A stretch of DNA of 64,000 nucleotides from Eubacterium oxidoreducens (GCF_900104415.1 NZ_FMXR01000006.1:1-64000), one strand, 5' to 3'. Shown: positions 18,573 to 28,358, counted from the stretch's first letter. Made by a program: numbers and translations. Notes: generated by a model from the sequence alone, not told the origin.

Positions 18573-18600
18573 TTGCATTTTTTCTCAAATTCGATATAAT
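18573..18600 (+). promoter_or_regulatory. Promoter of tRNA-Thr
   Basis: TTGCAT (18573-18578), a 16-base spacer and a consensus TATAAT (18595-18600) put transcription start near 18607, seven bases before the tRNA. Confidence 0.6.
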
Positions 18601-18613
18601 AGTCTTTGTCAAT

Positions 18614-18686
18614 GCCGATATGGCTCAGTTGGTAGAGCGTCGCATTCGTAATGCGTAGGTCGCCGGTTCAAGTCCGGCTATCGGCT
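18614..18686 (+). tRNA. tRNA-Thr (anticodon CGT)
   Basis: A complete 73-nt cloverleaf: acceptor GCCGATA/TATCGGC, D-arm GCTC/GAGC, anticodon arm TCGCA-TTCGTAA-TGCGT with anticodon CGT, T-arm GCCGG-TTCAAGT-CCGGC, discriminator T. CCA is not encoded. It reads ACG codons and is an isolated tRNA gene with its own promoter and terminator. Confidence 0.96.
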
Positions 18687-18689
18687 TTT

Positions 18690-18729
18690 AACCCTTGCGA
18701 ATTTATATTTGCAGGGGTTGTTGTTTTTT
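18690..18729 (+). terminator. Terminator of tRNA-Thr
   Basis: AACCCTTGC pairs with GCAGGGGTT across a 12-base loop and is followed by a T-run ending at 18729. Confidence 0.75.
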
Positions 18730-18791
18730 AGAAAGGTTTTTTTTATAATAATTAATGGAAATTGGACAAATGGATGTCGTGAGGGACTTTT

Positions 18792-19994
18792 ATGGAGCTG
18801 ACGCTTAGGCTTGTTTTATTTTGTATATGCTGGGGCGTTGTAAGTGTTGTATTAATTGCAATTGCTTACGGTTTTTTTGTGTCCTTTTATCGGCGTCTTA
18901 TGATGGGGATTGTAGCCGCAGTTGCACTGGTTGTTCATTTGATTGGATATTGGAATCTATATTTGACTGGATTTTGGCATAACCTTTTTCATCTCATAAT
19001 GCTAATCGTTATGGGAGTGATTGTGTTGTCAGACGCAGAAGGAATTACCAAACCACCCTTTTTGGATTGGAAGACGGCAAGTGTTCGCGCTGGACTTATG
19101 GCGCTATCAACACTTGGCTCGACAAGAAGGGTGTATCGTAGCTTTTTTAAACATGGAAAGTATGATAAACACGGTAGGCGAATTTCTAAAATTAAAATTC
19201 CGGAAGGATATACACATTATACGACGGTATTTCGTGGTAGTAATATTGAATTTTTAATGCCGCAACATGAAAAACATCGTGTGGTGCTTATGATTCCGGG
19301 AGGTGGTTATGTGGGTCGTATGACCGATCTTAAGATGAATTATTCCTGGTATTATTCAGAAGCTGCTAATGATGCACGCGTTGTTATTCTTGATTATAAA
19401 ACCGTGCTTGATGGGGCAGAGTTTCCGGAGCCATTAGATGAAGCGGTTCGATTATATAAATGGATATTGGAACAAGGATATGAAGGCAAGGATATCATTG
19501 TCGCAGGAGATAGCGCCGGAGGTAATCTGGCTTTAACTTTGATAGAATATTTATTGGATCATGAAATCGAAGTTCCGAAGTGTGTAATTACATTTTCAGC
19601 ATGGACGGATATGTCAGGTAGTTCTTCTTCGTATCGGAGAATGAAACGCTACGATGCATTGTTTGGAGGAAATCATGTGATTGAGATGAGTGCTCACAAA
19701 TATGTGGAATCATCCGGAAAATCATTAAAAGATCGCTACGTTTCTCCGTATTTTGTAAAAGATTTTAAAGGTTTTCCGCCTATGCTTATGCAGGTTGGAA
19801 GTTATGAAATGTTATTAGACAGTTCTGTTGATTTCGCAGAACGAGCCATTAAATGTGGCGCAGATGCGAATCTGGAAATTTATGAAGGTATGTTTCATGA
19901 ATTTCAAAGAACTCGTAATTATAATGAATATGCCAAAGCTGCTTGGTGGAGCGTGAAAGCGTTTTTGCAGCACATATATGGAGATGAATACTAA
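18792..19994 (+). CDS. Membrane-anchored alpha/beta hydrolase (HSL-type esterase)
   Basis: A 400-residue protein with about three N-terminal transmembrane segments (residues 5-85) followed by an alpha/beta hydrolase domain of the hormone-sensitive lipase/acetylesterase group. The oxyanion motif appears as IPGGGYVG, the nucleophile elbow as GDSAGG, and the acid and histidine as LDSSVDFA and GMFHEFQ. The N-terminal membrane part suggests the catalytic domain is tethered at the membrane. The substrate is unknown; short-chain acyl esters are typical of the family. It is followed after 21 bases by argH, but a metabolic link is not evident. Confidence 0.83.
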   Translation: MELTLRLVLFCICWGVVSVVLIAIAYGFFVSFYRRLMMGIVAAVALVVHLIGYWNLYLTGFWHNLFHLIMLIVMGVIVLSDAEGITKPPFLDWKTASVRAGLMALSTLGSTRRVYRSFFKHGKYDKHGRRISKIKIPEGYTHYTTVFRGSNIEFLMPQHEKHRVVLMIPGGGYVGRMTDLKMNYSWYYSEAANDARVVILDYKTVLDGAEFPEPLDEAVRLYKWILEQGYEGKDIIVAGDSAGGNLALTLIEYLLDHEIEVPKCVITFSAWTDMSGSSSSYRRMKRYDALFGGNHVIEMSAHKYVESSGKSLKDRYVSPYFVKDFKGFPPMLMQVGSYEMLLDSSVDFAERAIKCGADANLEIYEGMFHEFQRTRNYNEYAKAAWWSVKAFLQHIYGDEY

Positions 19995-20015
19995 AAATTA
20001 AGGAGGAATTAAATC

Positions 20016-21407
20016 ATGGCACAATTATGGGGCGGCCGATTTACAAAAGAAACCGATCAATTGGTGTATGCGTTTAATGCGTCTATATCTTTTGATAAAA
20101 AGATGTACAAGCAGGATATTACCGGAAGTATGGCACATGTTAAGATGCTTGGGAAACAAGGGATTTTGACAGAGAAGGAAGCGAAAGATTTAGAAGATGA
20201 ACTGCAAAATATTTTAAATGAATTAGAGTCCGGTGCAATTGAAATTGATGATAAGTATGAAGATATACATAGTTTTGTAGAAGCGACTTTAATTGACCGT
20301 TTAGGGGATACCGGTAAAAAACTTCATACCGGTAGAAGCCGTAATGATCAGGTTGCACTTGATATGCGCATGTATGTGCGCAGTGAAGTGGAGCAGATGG
20401 ATCTTTTGCTTAAGAGTCTTCTTGAAACGATTTTACGTATTATGGAAGAAAATACGCAAACAATTATGCCGGGATTTACGCATCTTCAGAAAGCGCAGCC
20501 TATTACATTGACGCATCATTTTGGCGCATATTTTGAAATGTTTAAACGTGATCGCCAGCGTCTTTTTGATATATATGAAAGAATGAATTATTGTCCTTTA
20601 GGAAGTGGTGCGCTTGCAGGAACAACGTATCCTTTGGATCGTGAATACACGGCGTCGCTTCTTGGATTTAAAGGACCAACATTAAATTCAATGGATGGTG
20701 TTTCGGATCGTGATTATGCAATTGAATTTTTAGCAGCTATGGCAACCATTATGATGCATTTAAGTCGATTTAGTGAAGAAATTATAATCTGGAACAGCAA
20801 CGAATACCGTTTTGTTGAAATTGATGATGCATATAGCACAGGTAGTAGTATAATGCCGCAAAAGAAGAATCCGGACATCGCCGAATTAGTAAGAGGTAAA
20901 ACAGGACGTGTATATGGAGCTTTAAACAGCCTTCTTACTACAATGAAAGGAATTCCTTTGGCTTATAATAAAGATATGCAAGAGGATAAAGAACTGACAT
21001 TTGATGCAATTGATACAACAAAGGGATGTATCGCACTTTTTGATGGAATGCTTTCTACAATGAAATTTAATAAAGAGCGTATGCGTGATAGCGCGAATGG
21101 TGGATTTACAAATGCAACGGATGCAGCGGATTATCTTGTGAATCATGGAGTTCCGTTCCGCGATGCACATGGCATTATAGGCGCTATTGTATTGCATTGT
21201 ATTGAAAATAACAAAGCGATTGATGATATGTCTTTGGAGGAGCTTAAGAAGTTTTCGGATGTGTTTGAAGAAGATATCTTTGATGCAATCTCTATGGAAA
21301 CCTGTGTTAATAAACGTTTGACAATTGGAGCACCTTCAGAGCAAGCGATGTTAAAGGTCATTGAAGCGGAAAAGGAATATTTAGCACAATCGGAGAAAAT
21401 TGGTTAA
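20016..21407 (+). CDS. argH: Argininosuccinate lyase
   Basis: Last step of arginine biosynthesis, cleaving argininosuccinate to arginine and fumarate. The 463-residue protein starts with MAQLWGGRFTKETDQ and contains HTGRSRNDQVALDMR, the catalytic region GFTHLQKAQPITLTHH and the fumarase/lyase signature GSSIMPQKKNPD. A strong AAGGAGGA site precedes the ATG. argG is not in the window; argR lies 4.4 kb upstream. Confidence 0.96.
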   Translation: MAQLWGGRFTKETDQLVYAFNASISFDKKMYKQDITGSMAHVKMLGKQGILTEKEAKDLEDELQNILNELESGAIEIDDKYEDIHSFVEATLIDRLGDTGKKLHTGRSRNDQVALDMRMYVRSEVEQMDLLLKSLLETILRIMEENTQTIMPGFTHLQKAQPITLTHHFGAYFEMFKRDRQRLFDIYERMNYCPLGSGALAGTTYPLDREYTASLLGFKGPTLNSMDGVSDRDYAIEFLAAMATIMMHLSRFSEEIIIWNSNEYRFVEIDDAYSTGSSIMPQKKNPDIAELVRGKTGRVYGALNSLLTTMKGIPLAYNKDMQEDKELTFDAIDTTKGCIALFDGMLSTMKFNKERMRDSANGGFTNATDAADYLVNHGVPFRDAHGIIGAIVLHCIENNKAIDDMSLEELKKFSDVFEEDIFDAISMETCVNKRLTIGAPSEQAMLKVIEAEKEYLAQSEKIG

Positions 21408-21463
21408 ACAACGCTGCTGATTCTAATATATGGTATGAATAGCGGTTACAAATAAGTAAGTAA

Positions 21464-21492
21464 TTGTATTTTGATATTAAGTGTATTATCAT
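21464..21492 (+). promoter_or_regulatory. Candidate promoter of asd
   Basis: TTGTAT (21464-21469), a 17-base spacer and TATCAT (21487-21492) would start transcription near 21500 and leave an ~84-base leader. The leader shows a repeated GGACAG but no recognisable lysine riboswitch or other known leader structure. Confidence 0.35.
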
Positions 21493-21582
21493 ACATTCAG
21501 ACGGACAGTTGTTTGTGTATCGCGGACAGACAAGTTCAACAGTATAACCAATATTTGATTAAGATATAGGAGGATTCGTTCA

Positions 21583-22668
21583 ATGAGTGATAAGTTAAAA
21601 GTTGGTATTTTGGGTGGAACCGGTATGGTAGGTCAAAGATTCATTTCTTTGCTGGATGGTCATCCTTGGTTTGAAGTTACAGAAATTGCGGCTAGTCCAA
21701 GAAGTGCCGGTATGACTTATGAAGAAGCAGTCGGCAATCGCTGGAAACTTGAAAAGCCAATGCCGGAAGGTGTGAAAAAGATTGTAGTACGAAATGTGAA
21801 TGAAGTAGAAGAAGTTGCTTCTCATGTGGATTTCGTATTTAGTGCGGTTGATATGTCTAAGGATGAAATCAAGAAAATTGAAGAAGAATACGCTAAGACA
21901 GAGACGCCTGTAGTATCCAATAACAGTGCTCACCGTTGGACACCGGATGTACCTATGGTTGTTCCGGAAATTAATCCGCAGCATATGAAGGTTATTGAAT
22001 TTCAGAAAAAACGTCTTGGAACAACACGTGGTTTTATTGCGGTTAAACCGAACTGTTCCATTCAAAGTTATGCACCTGTTTTGACTGCATGGAAAGAATT
22101 TGAACCATATGAAGTAATTGCATCAACCTATCAGGCGATTTCTGGTGCCGGAAAGACATTTAAAGATTGGCCGGAGATGCAGGCGAATATTATTCCGTTT
22201 ATCAGTGGTGAAGAAGAAAAGAGCGAGAAAGAGCCACTTCGTCTTTGGGGTGAAATTAAAGATGGCGTAATTGTGCCGGCGGATAATATTAAAATTACAA
22301 GTCAATGTATTAGAGTACCGATTCTTTATGGTCATACGGCAACTGTTTTTGTAAAGTTTAAGAAGAAACCAACAAAAGAACAGCTCATACAAAAAATTAA
22401 TGAGTTTAGCGGAATTCCGCAGGAATTAAAACTTCCAAGTGCGCCAAAGCAGTATATTCAGTATTTAGAAGAAGATAACAGACCGCAGGTTCAATTGGAT
22501 GTTAATTATGAAAACGGAATGGGTATTAGTGTAGGTCGATTAAGAGAAGATTCTGTTTATGATTATAAGTTCGTTGGTCTTTCACATAATACAATTCGTG
22601 GAGCTGCAGGTGGAGCAGTACTTTGTGCTGAACTATTAAAAGCTCAGGGATATATTACAAAAAAATAA
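21583..22668 (+). CDS. asd: Aspartate-semialdehyde dehydrogenase (archaeal/fungal-type)
   Basis: Makes aspartate 4-semialdehyde for lysine, threonine and methionine synthesis. The 361-residue protein has the NADP-binding GILGGTGMVGQRF, the catalytic cysteine in VKPNCSIQSY and the substrate motif around SGAGKTFKDWPEM. The sequence fits the archaeal/fungal-like subtype rather than the E. coli type. It has its own leader and terminator, so it is likely monocistronic; thrC, a later user of the product, lies at 32.9 kb. Confidence 0.93.
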   Translation: MSDKLKVGILGGTGMVGQRFISLLDGHPWFEVTEIAASPRSAGMTYEEAVGNRWKLEKPMPEGVKKIVVRNVNEVEEVASHVDFVFSAVDMSKDEIKKIEEEYAKTETPVVSNNSAHRWTPDVPMVVPEINPQHMKVIEFQKKRLGTTRGFIAVKPNCSIQSYAPVLTAWKEFEPYEVIASTYQAISGAGKTFKDWPEMQANIIPFISGEEEKSEKEPLRLWGEIKDGVIVPADNIKITSQCIRVPILYGHTATVFVKFKKKPTKEQLIQKINEFSGIPQELKLPSAPKQYIQYLEEDNRPQVQLDVNYENGMGISVGRLREDSVYDYKFVGLSHNTIRGAAGGAVLCAELLKAQGYITKK

Positions 22669-22685
22669 TTAGATGAATTTAATCG

Positions 22686-22714
22686 AAAGTCAGGATGATT
22701 ACATCCTGGCTTTT
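22686..22714 (+). terminator. Terminator of asd
   Basis: AAAGTCAGGATG pairs over 12 bp (one G-U) with CATCCTGGCTTT across an ATTA loop and runs into TTTT. Confidence 0.85.
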
Positions 22715-22805
22715 CTTGTTTGTAAAATAAAATTATGATATAATAAATAATGTTTCACATGAGAATCTATAAAATATTTTGGTATATAAGCAGGTGAATG
22801 TTAAA

Positions 22806-24152
22806 GTGAAAAACAGAAATAATGATTTACATGAAATGAATCGGGTGTTCGAAAGCAAGGAAAGTAAGATTCTTTTGCTTTATGGAAGACATGGAAGCGG
22901 TAAGAGTGCGACTGTTTTGGAATTTGCCAAGGAGAAGAAGGCGTTTTACTATCATGCATTGAATGCTTCTAAGCAGTTACAGTACGAGATGCTATCGAAA
23001 GAATTAAATCAGATTGTAACAGATGATTGTGAGCATGATTATAGTAGTTTGTTTCGCGCTTATTTAGATGGACATACATCAAAGAGCGTTGTGATTATTG
23101 ATGAATTTCAATTAATCGATAAAAAACATTCTCATTTTCTGGAGTCTATTATTTCATTAATGAACGATTATGAAGTCATGTTTATTTTGGTTTCTTCAGA
23201 ACTTCCGTGGATTCGGAAAGAATTTTTACCGCGTATTGATCAGTTGAAACAAAAAACGGTAGAAGTGATGGAAATTAAAGAATGGGGATTTTTGGATATT
23301 GTTCGAGCGTTTGAAAATTATGAAACAAAGGAACTTGTTTATCTGTATGGAATCTTTGGCGGAGTTCCGGGATATTTAGAAAAAATAGATCCGGATAAAA
23401 GCGTGAAAGAAAATGTTATCAATCTGATTCTTGAACCAAATGGGGCATTATTTCATGAAGCAGAGAACTATTTATCAAGAGAACTTAGAGAGATTAGCGT
23501 TTATGATACAATCATATATGCGATTGCACAGGGTAATACGAAACTGAATGATTTGTATCATGTAACCGGATATTCAAGAGCAAAAATTTCCGTATATCTT
23601 AAAAATCTTTCTGCTTTTGATGTGATAGAAAAGGTGGAATCGTTTGAAACCGGCGGTTGGGACAATGTTAAAAAAGGCGTTTATGTGATAAAAAATCAGT
23701 TAATTAACTTTTGGTTTAAGTTCGTATATTCTCGCAAATCGCAATTATTACAGATGTCAGCAAGTGAATTTTATGATAAATATATCGCGGAAGGACTGGA
23801 CAAATATTTAAATCTACATTTTATAAACATCTGTAGAGAGTATCTTTTGCTTATGAATTATGCTCACCAGTTGCCATTAAAATTAAAATCAATTGGAACG
23901 TGGGTTGGAAAGCAGGGGCGAATTGACATTGTTGGACAGAATGAGATTCGTGAAAAATTGGTTGCGAAATGTTATTGGGATGATCGATTGGTTACGCACT
24001 GTGATTTTAAAGAATTGCTTGAAACGTCTAAACAAGCAAAAATTGAACCTAAATATTATTATTTGTTTGCATCCAAGGATTTCGATGATAAACTGCAATC
24101 ACTTTCTGAACGTCTAAGTAATGTAAATTTGATCAATTTGAAGAATTTCTAA
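22806..24152 (+). CDS. AAA ATPase with C-terminal DUF234-like nuclease-fold domain
   Basis: A 448-residue protein of the archaeal-ATPase-like/DUF234 group. Residues 1-210 form the ATPase: Walker A LYGRHGSGKSATV, Walker B VVIIDEFQ, then a sensor strand. A winged-helix follows (about 235-285, KLNDLYHVTGYSRAKISVYLKNL), and the C-terminal part resembles DUF234, a PD-(D/E)XK-like fold in this family, with RIDIVGQ near residue 370. GTG 22806 is preferred because AGGTG at 22792-22796 is spaced for it; the frame stays open upstream to a TTG at 22779. The function of the family is unknown. It lies immediately upstream of a type IA topoisomerase on the same strand. Confidence 0.75.
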   Translation: MKNRNNDLHEMNRVFESKESKILLLYGRHGSGKSATVLEFAKEKKAFYYHALNASKQLQYEMLSKELNQIVTDDCEHDYSSLFRAYLDGHTSKSVVIIDEFQLIDKKHSHFLESIISLMNDYEVMFILVSSELPWIRKEFLPRIDQLKQKTVEVMEIKEWGFLDIVRAFENYETKELVYLYGIFGGVPGYLEKIDPDKSVKENVINLILEPNGALFHEAENYLSRELREISVYDTIIYAIAQGNTKLNDLYHVTGYSRAKISVYLKNLSAFDVIEKVESFETGGWDNVKKGVYVIKNQLINFWFKFVYSRKSQLLQMSASEFYDKYIAEGLDKYLNLHFINICREYLLLMNYAHQLPLKLKSIGTWVGKQGRIDIVGQNEIREKLVAKCYWDDRLVTHCDFKELLETSKQAKIEPKYYYLFASKDFDDKLQSLSERLSNVNLINLKNF

Positions 24153-24196
24153 CTTAATAATTGTTAGAAGAATCGTTGGAAAGGATAGAATATAAT

Positions 24197-27100
24197 TTGT
24201 CAAGAAAATTAATTATTACGGAGAAACCATCAGCAGCCAGGGATTATGCGAGGGTTTTAAAAGTTCCTTCAAATGCGGGTAGAAATTACATGGAAAATGA
24301 TCAATATGTAATCACTTGGTGTTATGGTCATCTCGTTGAGTTGGTTTATCCGGAGGTTTATGATGAGAAATATAAAAAATGGAGATTAGAAGATTTACCT
24401 TTTTGGCCGGAATCATATAAATATGGTGTCATTCAAAGTTCTGCACAGCAATACGAAACGATTCATCGATTTTTGCATGATGAGGAAATCGATACGGTAT
24501 ATTGGGCCGGTGACTCGGGAAAAGAAGGACAGACAATTGAAGAGAATATTCGTATGTTAGGAGGCGTACGTGAAGGTATGGTAGAACTTCGCGTGTGGCT
24601 CGATTCTCTTACGGATGAAGAAATCTTTAAAGGTTTAAAAGAAGCACGTCCCATGTCTGAGTATGATAACCTTGCAAAGTCCGGGATTATGAGGACGATT
24701 GAGGATTATAGTATAGGAATTAATTTTTCGAGGGCATTATCTGTTAAATACGGAAGAATGCTTAATGATGCTGCAGCTACGACAAGGTATTCGGCAATTG
24801 CAATTGGTCGTGTTATGACTTGCGTTTTGGGAATGGTTGTTCAAAGAGAGCGTGAGATTCGAAACTTTGTAGAAACACCATTTTATCGAGTTTTAGGTAA
24901 TTTTGATGATGCGTCTTTTGATGCGGAATGGAAAACAATAGAAGGAAGTGCTTATTTTGAGTCGCCTCTTCTCTATAAAGAAAATGGTTTTAATGAAGAA
25001 AAAGATGCTTTGGTATTAATCGAAACACTTGAGAATAAAGAAGCGAAGATAAAAAAACGAGAAATTTCTACAAGTAAGAAAAGAGCTCCGCTATTATTTA
25101 ATCTTACAGAGCTTCAGCTTGAATGTTCAAAACGTTTTAAAATCAATCCGGCGAAGACGCTCGAGATTGCACAAAGTTTGTATGAAAAGAAATTTACAAC
25201 ATATCCCAGAACGGATGCAAGAGTGCTATCGACAGCAATTGCCAAAGAAATCTATAAAAACTTGAATCGGCTAAAAAGCTATGAGCCGACCGGTGAATGT
25301 GTCGAAAAGATTATAAATCAGAAAATGTATATAGACATTATAAAGCCGCCGTTTACTGATGATTCGAAGGTGACGGATCATTATGCGATTATACCGACGG
25401 GGCAGACAAGTGGATTAGAGAAACTTAGTAGTGTTGAACGTTCGGTTTATGATTTAATTGTAAGAAGATTTCTTTCTATATTTTATCCGCCGGCAGAATA
25501 TACAAATGTCAAGTTGGAGATTGAAATAGAACAAGAACATTTTTTTGCTTCAACAAAAATCCTAGAAAAACCTGGATATATGGAAATTGCAGGGATTGCG
25601 AACGAAAAGAAAAAAGAGGATGATGGGGAGAAATTTTCTCCGGAAAAATTTCTTGCTTTTGTAAAAGATGCGGCTGTTGGTGATTTAGTTAAGGTAAATG
25701 GCTTTAGAATCAAAGAAGGGAAAACGTCACCGCCGAAACGTTATACAGGCGGAACGCTTGCGAGCGCAATGGAGCATGCCGGCAATTTGATTGAAGATGA
25801 AAAGCTTCGAGAACAAATTAAGAATTCCGGAATCGGAACATCAGCGACTAGAGCCGGAATTATTCAGAAACTGATTGATATTAAATACTTGCATGAGCAT
25901 CCTAAGACACAGATCATTACACCGGAGAAAATAGGGGAAATGATTTATGAAGTGGTAGCACTTACTATTCCGTCGCTTCTTAGTCCTAAGATGACGGCAT
26001 CTTGGGAAAAGGGACTTGAGGGAATTGTGAATGGCTCTGTTGATTATGAAGAATATCGCGATAAGTTAAAGGCATTTATTATCAATGAGACGAATAAAAT
26101 GATTGGCGCAGATTATACCAATCAACTCGCTGTTAGATTTCACCCCTTTACAGGGAAAGAAGCAAAAGGAATCGCGACACGCAAACCGCTCGGGGTAAAA
26201 TGTCCGGTATGTGGAGGTGAACTTACAACAACTGCTTTTGGATATGGATGCAGTAATTATTTTGATGAAAAAACAAAATGTAGATTTAGCATTGGACAAA
26301 TCGCAGGAGTTTCTTTGGAAGAAGAAGATTTTATAGATTTGATAAATAATGGAAGAACCGGGATAATAGATGGATTTGTATCAAAAAATAAAAGTAAATT
26401 TAAGGCTGTTTTAAAACTGGTTAAAGACGAAGACGGAAAAGTGCAGGTGCAGTTTGATTTTTCTGAAAATCCGATTGAATATGTAGAGGATTTAAAATGT
26501 CCTATTTGTAATGGCAGGCTTGTTAAGACGGGCTATGGTGTTTCGTGTGAACAGCGAATGGGAGAGCATAAGCAGTGTACATTTTCTGTAGGTGAAATTG
26601 CCGGACGGAAATTAACAACAGATGAATTAAAATCGTTATTAATGGATGGAAAGACACAGATTCTATCTGGATTCAAATCAAAATCAAAAAAAAATTTTAA
26701 GGCGAGATTGGTCTTAAAGGATGATGAAGAAAACAAAAAAACAATTGTATTTGATTTTGATGGAATCGAACCGGATAAATTAGAAGGTGTGTGTTGTCCG
26801 GATTGTGGTGGCGAAATTTTGATTCGAAACTCTGGTTTTGGATGTGCTAATTTTTCTTCAACCGATCCGAATTCTTGCAAATTTTATATAGGTAAGATTG
26901 CAAATAAAGTGATTCCACAGGCAAGAGTTTTGGAACTTTTAAAAGAGGGAAGAACCAAAACTATTCGCGGATTTAAAAGTAAGGCCGGAAAAAATTTTGA
27001 TGCTTGTCTTGAACTTAAGAAAAATGAAGAAGGAAAGTCCGAAATCGTCTTTGACTTTGAACATGTCGAAGCGAAGGTTTTAAAAGATGTACAATGTCCG

Positions 27101-27724
27101 ATTTGTGGTGGGGATATTGTAAAGACTTCATTTGGATATGGTTGTAGTAATTATAATCGTGAAAATGAAGCCGAAAGTTGTCGATTTAATATCGGAAAAA
27201 TAGCCGGAGTTAAGATTAAGGATGCGCAGATAATACAATTGCTTCGTGAGGGAATAACAGATGTGATTTGCGGGTTTAAATCAAAAAAAGGAATCGAATT
27301 TAAAGCAAGGCTTTGTCTGGGAAAGGATGAACATGGTAAAGTAAATGGAATAAAATTTGTCTTTGAGGATTTAGATGAGCATCTTGAAGGCGTGAAATGT
27401 CCGAAATGTGGTGGTGAAATTATAAAAAATGATTGGGGATATAAATGCTTAAATAATATAAAAGAACGTGAAGATGCCTGTGACTTTTTTGTTGGAAAAG
27501 TTGCCGGATTAGAGCTTTCGAAAGAACAATTTGTAAAATTAATTATGGAGAAAAGGACCGATGTATTGAAAGGATTTACCTCAAAGACAGGTTCGCTTTT
27601 TGACGCTAGGCTTATCTTTGATGAAAACTATCATGTAGTATTTGATTTTGACAATAATAATACGGCGAACGAGCCGGCGAAGGAGGAAAAAGATGGAACA
27701 GTGCAAAATAAAGAATCTTTATAA
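24197..27724 (+). CDS. topB: DNA topoisomerase III with five C-terminal zinc-ribbon repeats
   Basis: A 1175-residue type IA topoisomerase. The N-terminal Toprim domain shows EKPSAARDYA and AGDSGKEGQTIEENI, and the catalytic tyrosine is in TTYPRTDARV near residue 336. From about residue 665 to the end there are five tandem ~100-residue units, each a CPxC-GGE...GYGC...C zinc ribbon plus an (F/I)IGKIAG...FKSKxGxxFxAxL module. Most TopB proteins are 650-900 residues, so the tail is unusually long. The likely start is TTG 24197 after GGAAAGGATAG, giving MSRKLIITEK; an earlier TTG at 24161 lacks a site. The next gene starts inside its end. Confidence 0.9.
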   Translation: MSRKLIITEKPSAARDYARVLKVPSNAGRNYMENDQYVITWCYGHLVELVYPEVYDEKYKKWRLEDLPFWPESYKYGVIQSSAQQYETIHRFLHDEEIDTVYWAGDSGKEGQTIEENIRMLGGVREGMVELRVWLDSLTDEEIFKGLKEARPMSEYDNLAKSGIMRTIEDYSIGINFSRALSVKYGRMLNDAAATTRYSAIAIGRVMTCVLGMVVQREREIRNFVETPFYRVLGNFDDASFDAEWKTIEGSAYFESPLLYKENGFNEEKDALVLIETLENKEAKIKKREISTSKKRAPLLFNLTELQLECSKRFKINPAKTLEIAQSLYEKKFTTYPRTDARVLSTAIAKEIYKNLNRLKSYEPTGECVEKIINQKMYIDIIKPPFTDDSKVTDHYAIIPTGQTSGLEKLSSVERSVYDLIVRRFLSIFYPPAEYTNVKLEIEIEQEHFFASTKILEKPGYMEIAGIANEKKKEDDGEKFSPEKFLAFVKDAAVGDLVKVNGFRIKEGKTSPPKRYTGGTLASAMEHAGNLIEDEKLREQIKNSGIGTSATRAGIIQKLIDIKYLHEHPKTQIITPEKIGEMIYEVVALTIPSLLSPKMTASWEKGLEGIVNGSVDYEEYRDKLKAFIINETNKMIGADYTNQLAVRFHPFTGKEAKGIATRKPLGVKCPVCGGELTTTAFGYGCSNYFDEKTKCRFSIGQIAGVSLEEEDFIDLINNGRTGIIDGFVSKNKSKFKAVLKLVKDEDGKVQVQFDFSENPIEYVEDLKCPICNGRLVKTGYGVSCEQRMGEHKQCTFSVGEIAGRKLTTDELKSLLMDGKTQILSGFKSKSKKNFKARLVLKDDEENKKTIVFDFDGIEPDKLEGVCCPDCGGEILIRNSGFGCANFSSTDPNSCKFYIGKIANKVIPQARVLELLKEGRTKTIRGFKSKAGKNFDACLELKKNEEGKSEIVFDFEHVEAKVLKDVQCPICGGDIVKTSFGYGCSNYNRENEAESCRFNIGKIAGVKIKDAQIIQLLREGITDVICGFKSKKGIEFKARLCLGKDEHGKVNGIKFVFEDLDEHLEGVKCPKCGGEIIKNDWGYKCLNNIKEREDACDFFVGKVAGLELSKEQFVKLIMEKRTDVLKGFTSKTGSLFDARLIFDENYHVVFDFDNNNTANEPAKEEKDGTVQNKESL

Positions 27725-28358
27725 CTTAGAAGAGACGATTGCAAAAGATTATATGGAAAGCAAGACTTATCCTTGGGAATTGTTAGAAGGATTAGGTGAT
27801 TATATAAGACAGTTAGGACCGACACTTGATCCGGATATTTACGAACAACGTGGAGAGGATATCTGGGTTGCTAAAAGTGCCAAAATATTTGACAGTGCAT
27901 ATCTTGGTGGTCCGTTAATTGTTGATGAGGATGCGCAAATTCGTCAATGTGCTTTTATTAGAGCCAATGCGATTGTTGGAAAAGGTGCAGTAGTTGGAAA
28001 CTCTACCGAATTAAAAAATGTAATTTTGTTTAACAAGGTTCAGGTTCCACATTATAATTATGTGGGAGATTCAATTTTAGGTTATAAAGCACATATGGGA
28101 GCCGGTTCCATTACATCAAATGTAAAATCGGACAAGACCAATGTAGTCATTAAATGTGGACAAGAAAAGATTGAAACAGGCCGAAAAAAAGTAGGCGCAA
28201 TGCTCGCTGATGAAGTTGAGGTTGGTTGTAATAGTGTTTTGAATCCCGGTACTGTAATAGGAAGACAATCCAATGTCTATCCTGTTTCGTGCGTACGAGG
28301 AGTGATTTTAGAAAAACACATATATAAAAACCAGGACGAAATTATAGCAAAAAAATAA
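27693..28358 (+). CDS. Left-handed beta-helix (hexapeptide-repeat) transferase-like protein
   Basis: A 221-residue protein with hexapeptide repeats characteristic of left-handed beta-helix acyltransferases (about residues 55-200: DEDAQIRQCAFIRANAIVGKG, and further V/I-rich turns). It resembles the acetyltransferase half of GlmU-type sugar-nucleotide enzymes (DSILGYKAHMGAGSI) but has no pyrophosphorylase domain. The ATG at 27693 follows GAAGGAGG and lies inside the 3' end of topB, so translation is coupled. The exact substrate is unknown. Confidence 0.75.
   Translation: MEQCKIKNLYNLEETIAKDYMESKTYPWELLEGLGDYIRQLGPTLDPDIYEQRGEDIWVAKSAKIFDSAYLGGPLIVDEDAQIRQCAFIRANAIVGKGAVVGNSTELKNVILFNKVQVPHYNYVGDSILGYKAHMGAGSITSNVKSDKTNVVIKCGQEKIETGRKKVGAMLADEVEVGCNSVLNPGTVIGRQSNVYPVSCVRGVILEKHIYKNQDEIIAKK

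Noticed and set aside
21408-21582. Lysine riboswitch upstream of asd
   Set aside because: The leader lacks the conserved lysine riboswitch helices and sequences; only a direct GGACAG repeat and weak stems are visible.
24480-24530. Loss of a Toprim acidic residue in TopB (DSG instead of DxD)
   Set aside because: AGDSGKEG matches the D-x-G-R-E-G form (for example TDAGREG) common in Firmicutes TopB, so it is not a defect.
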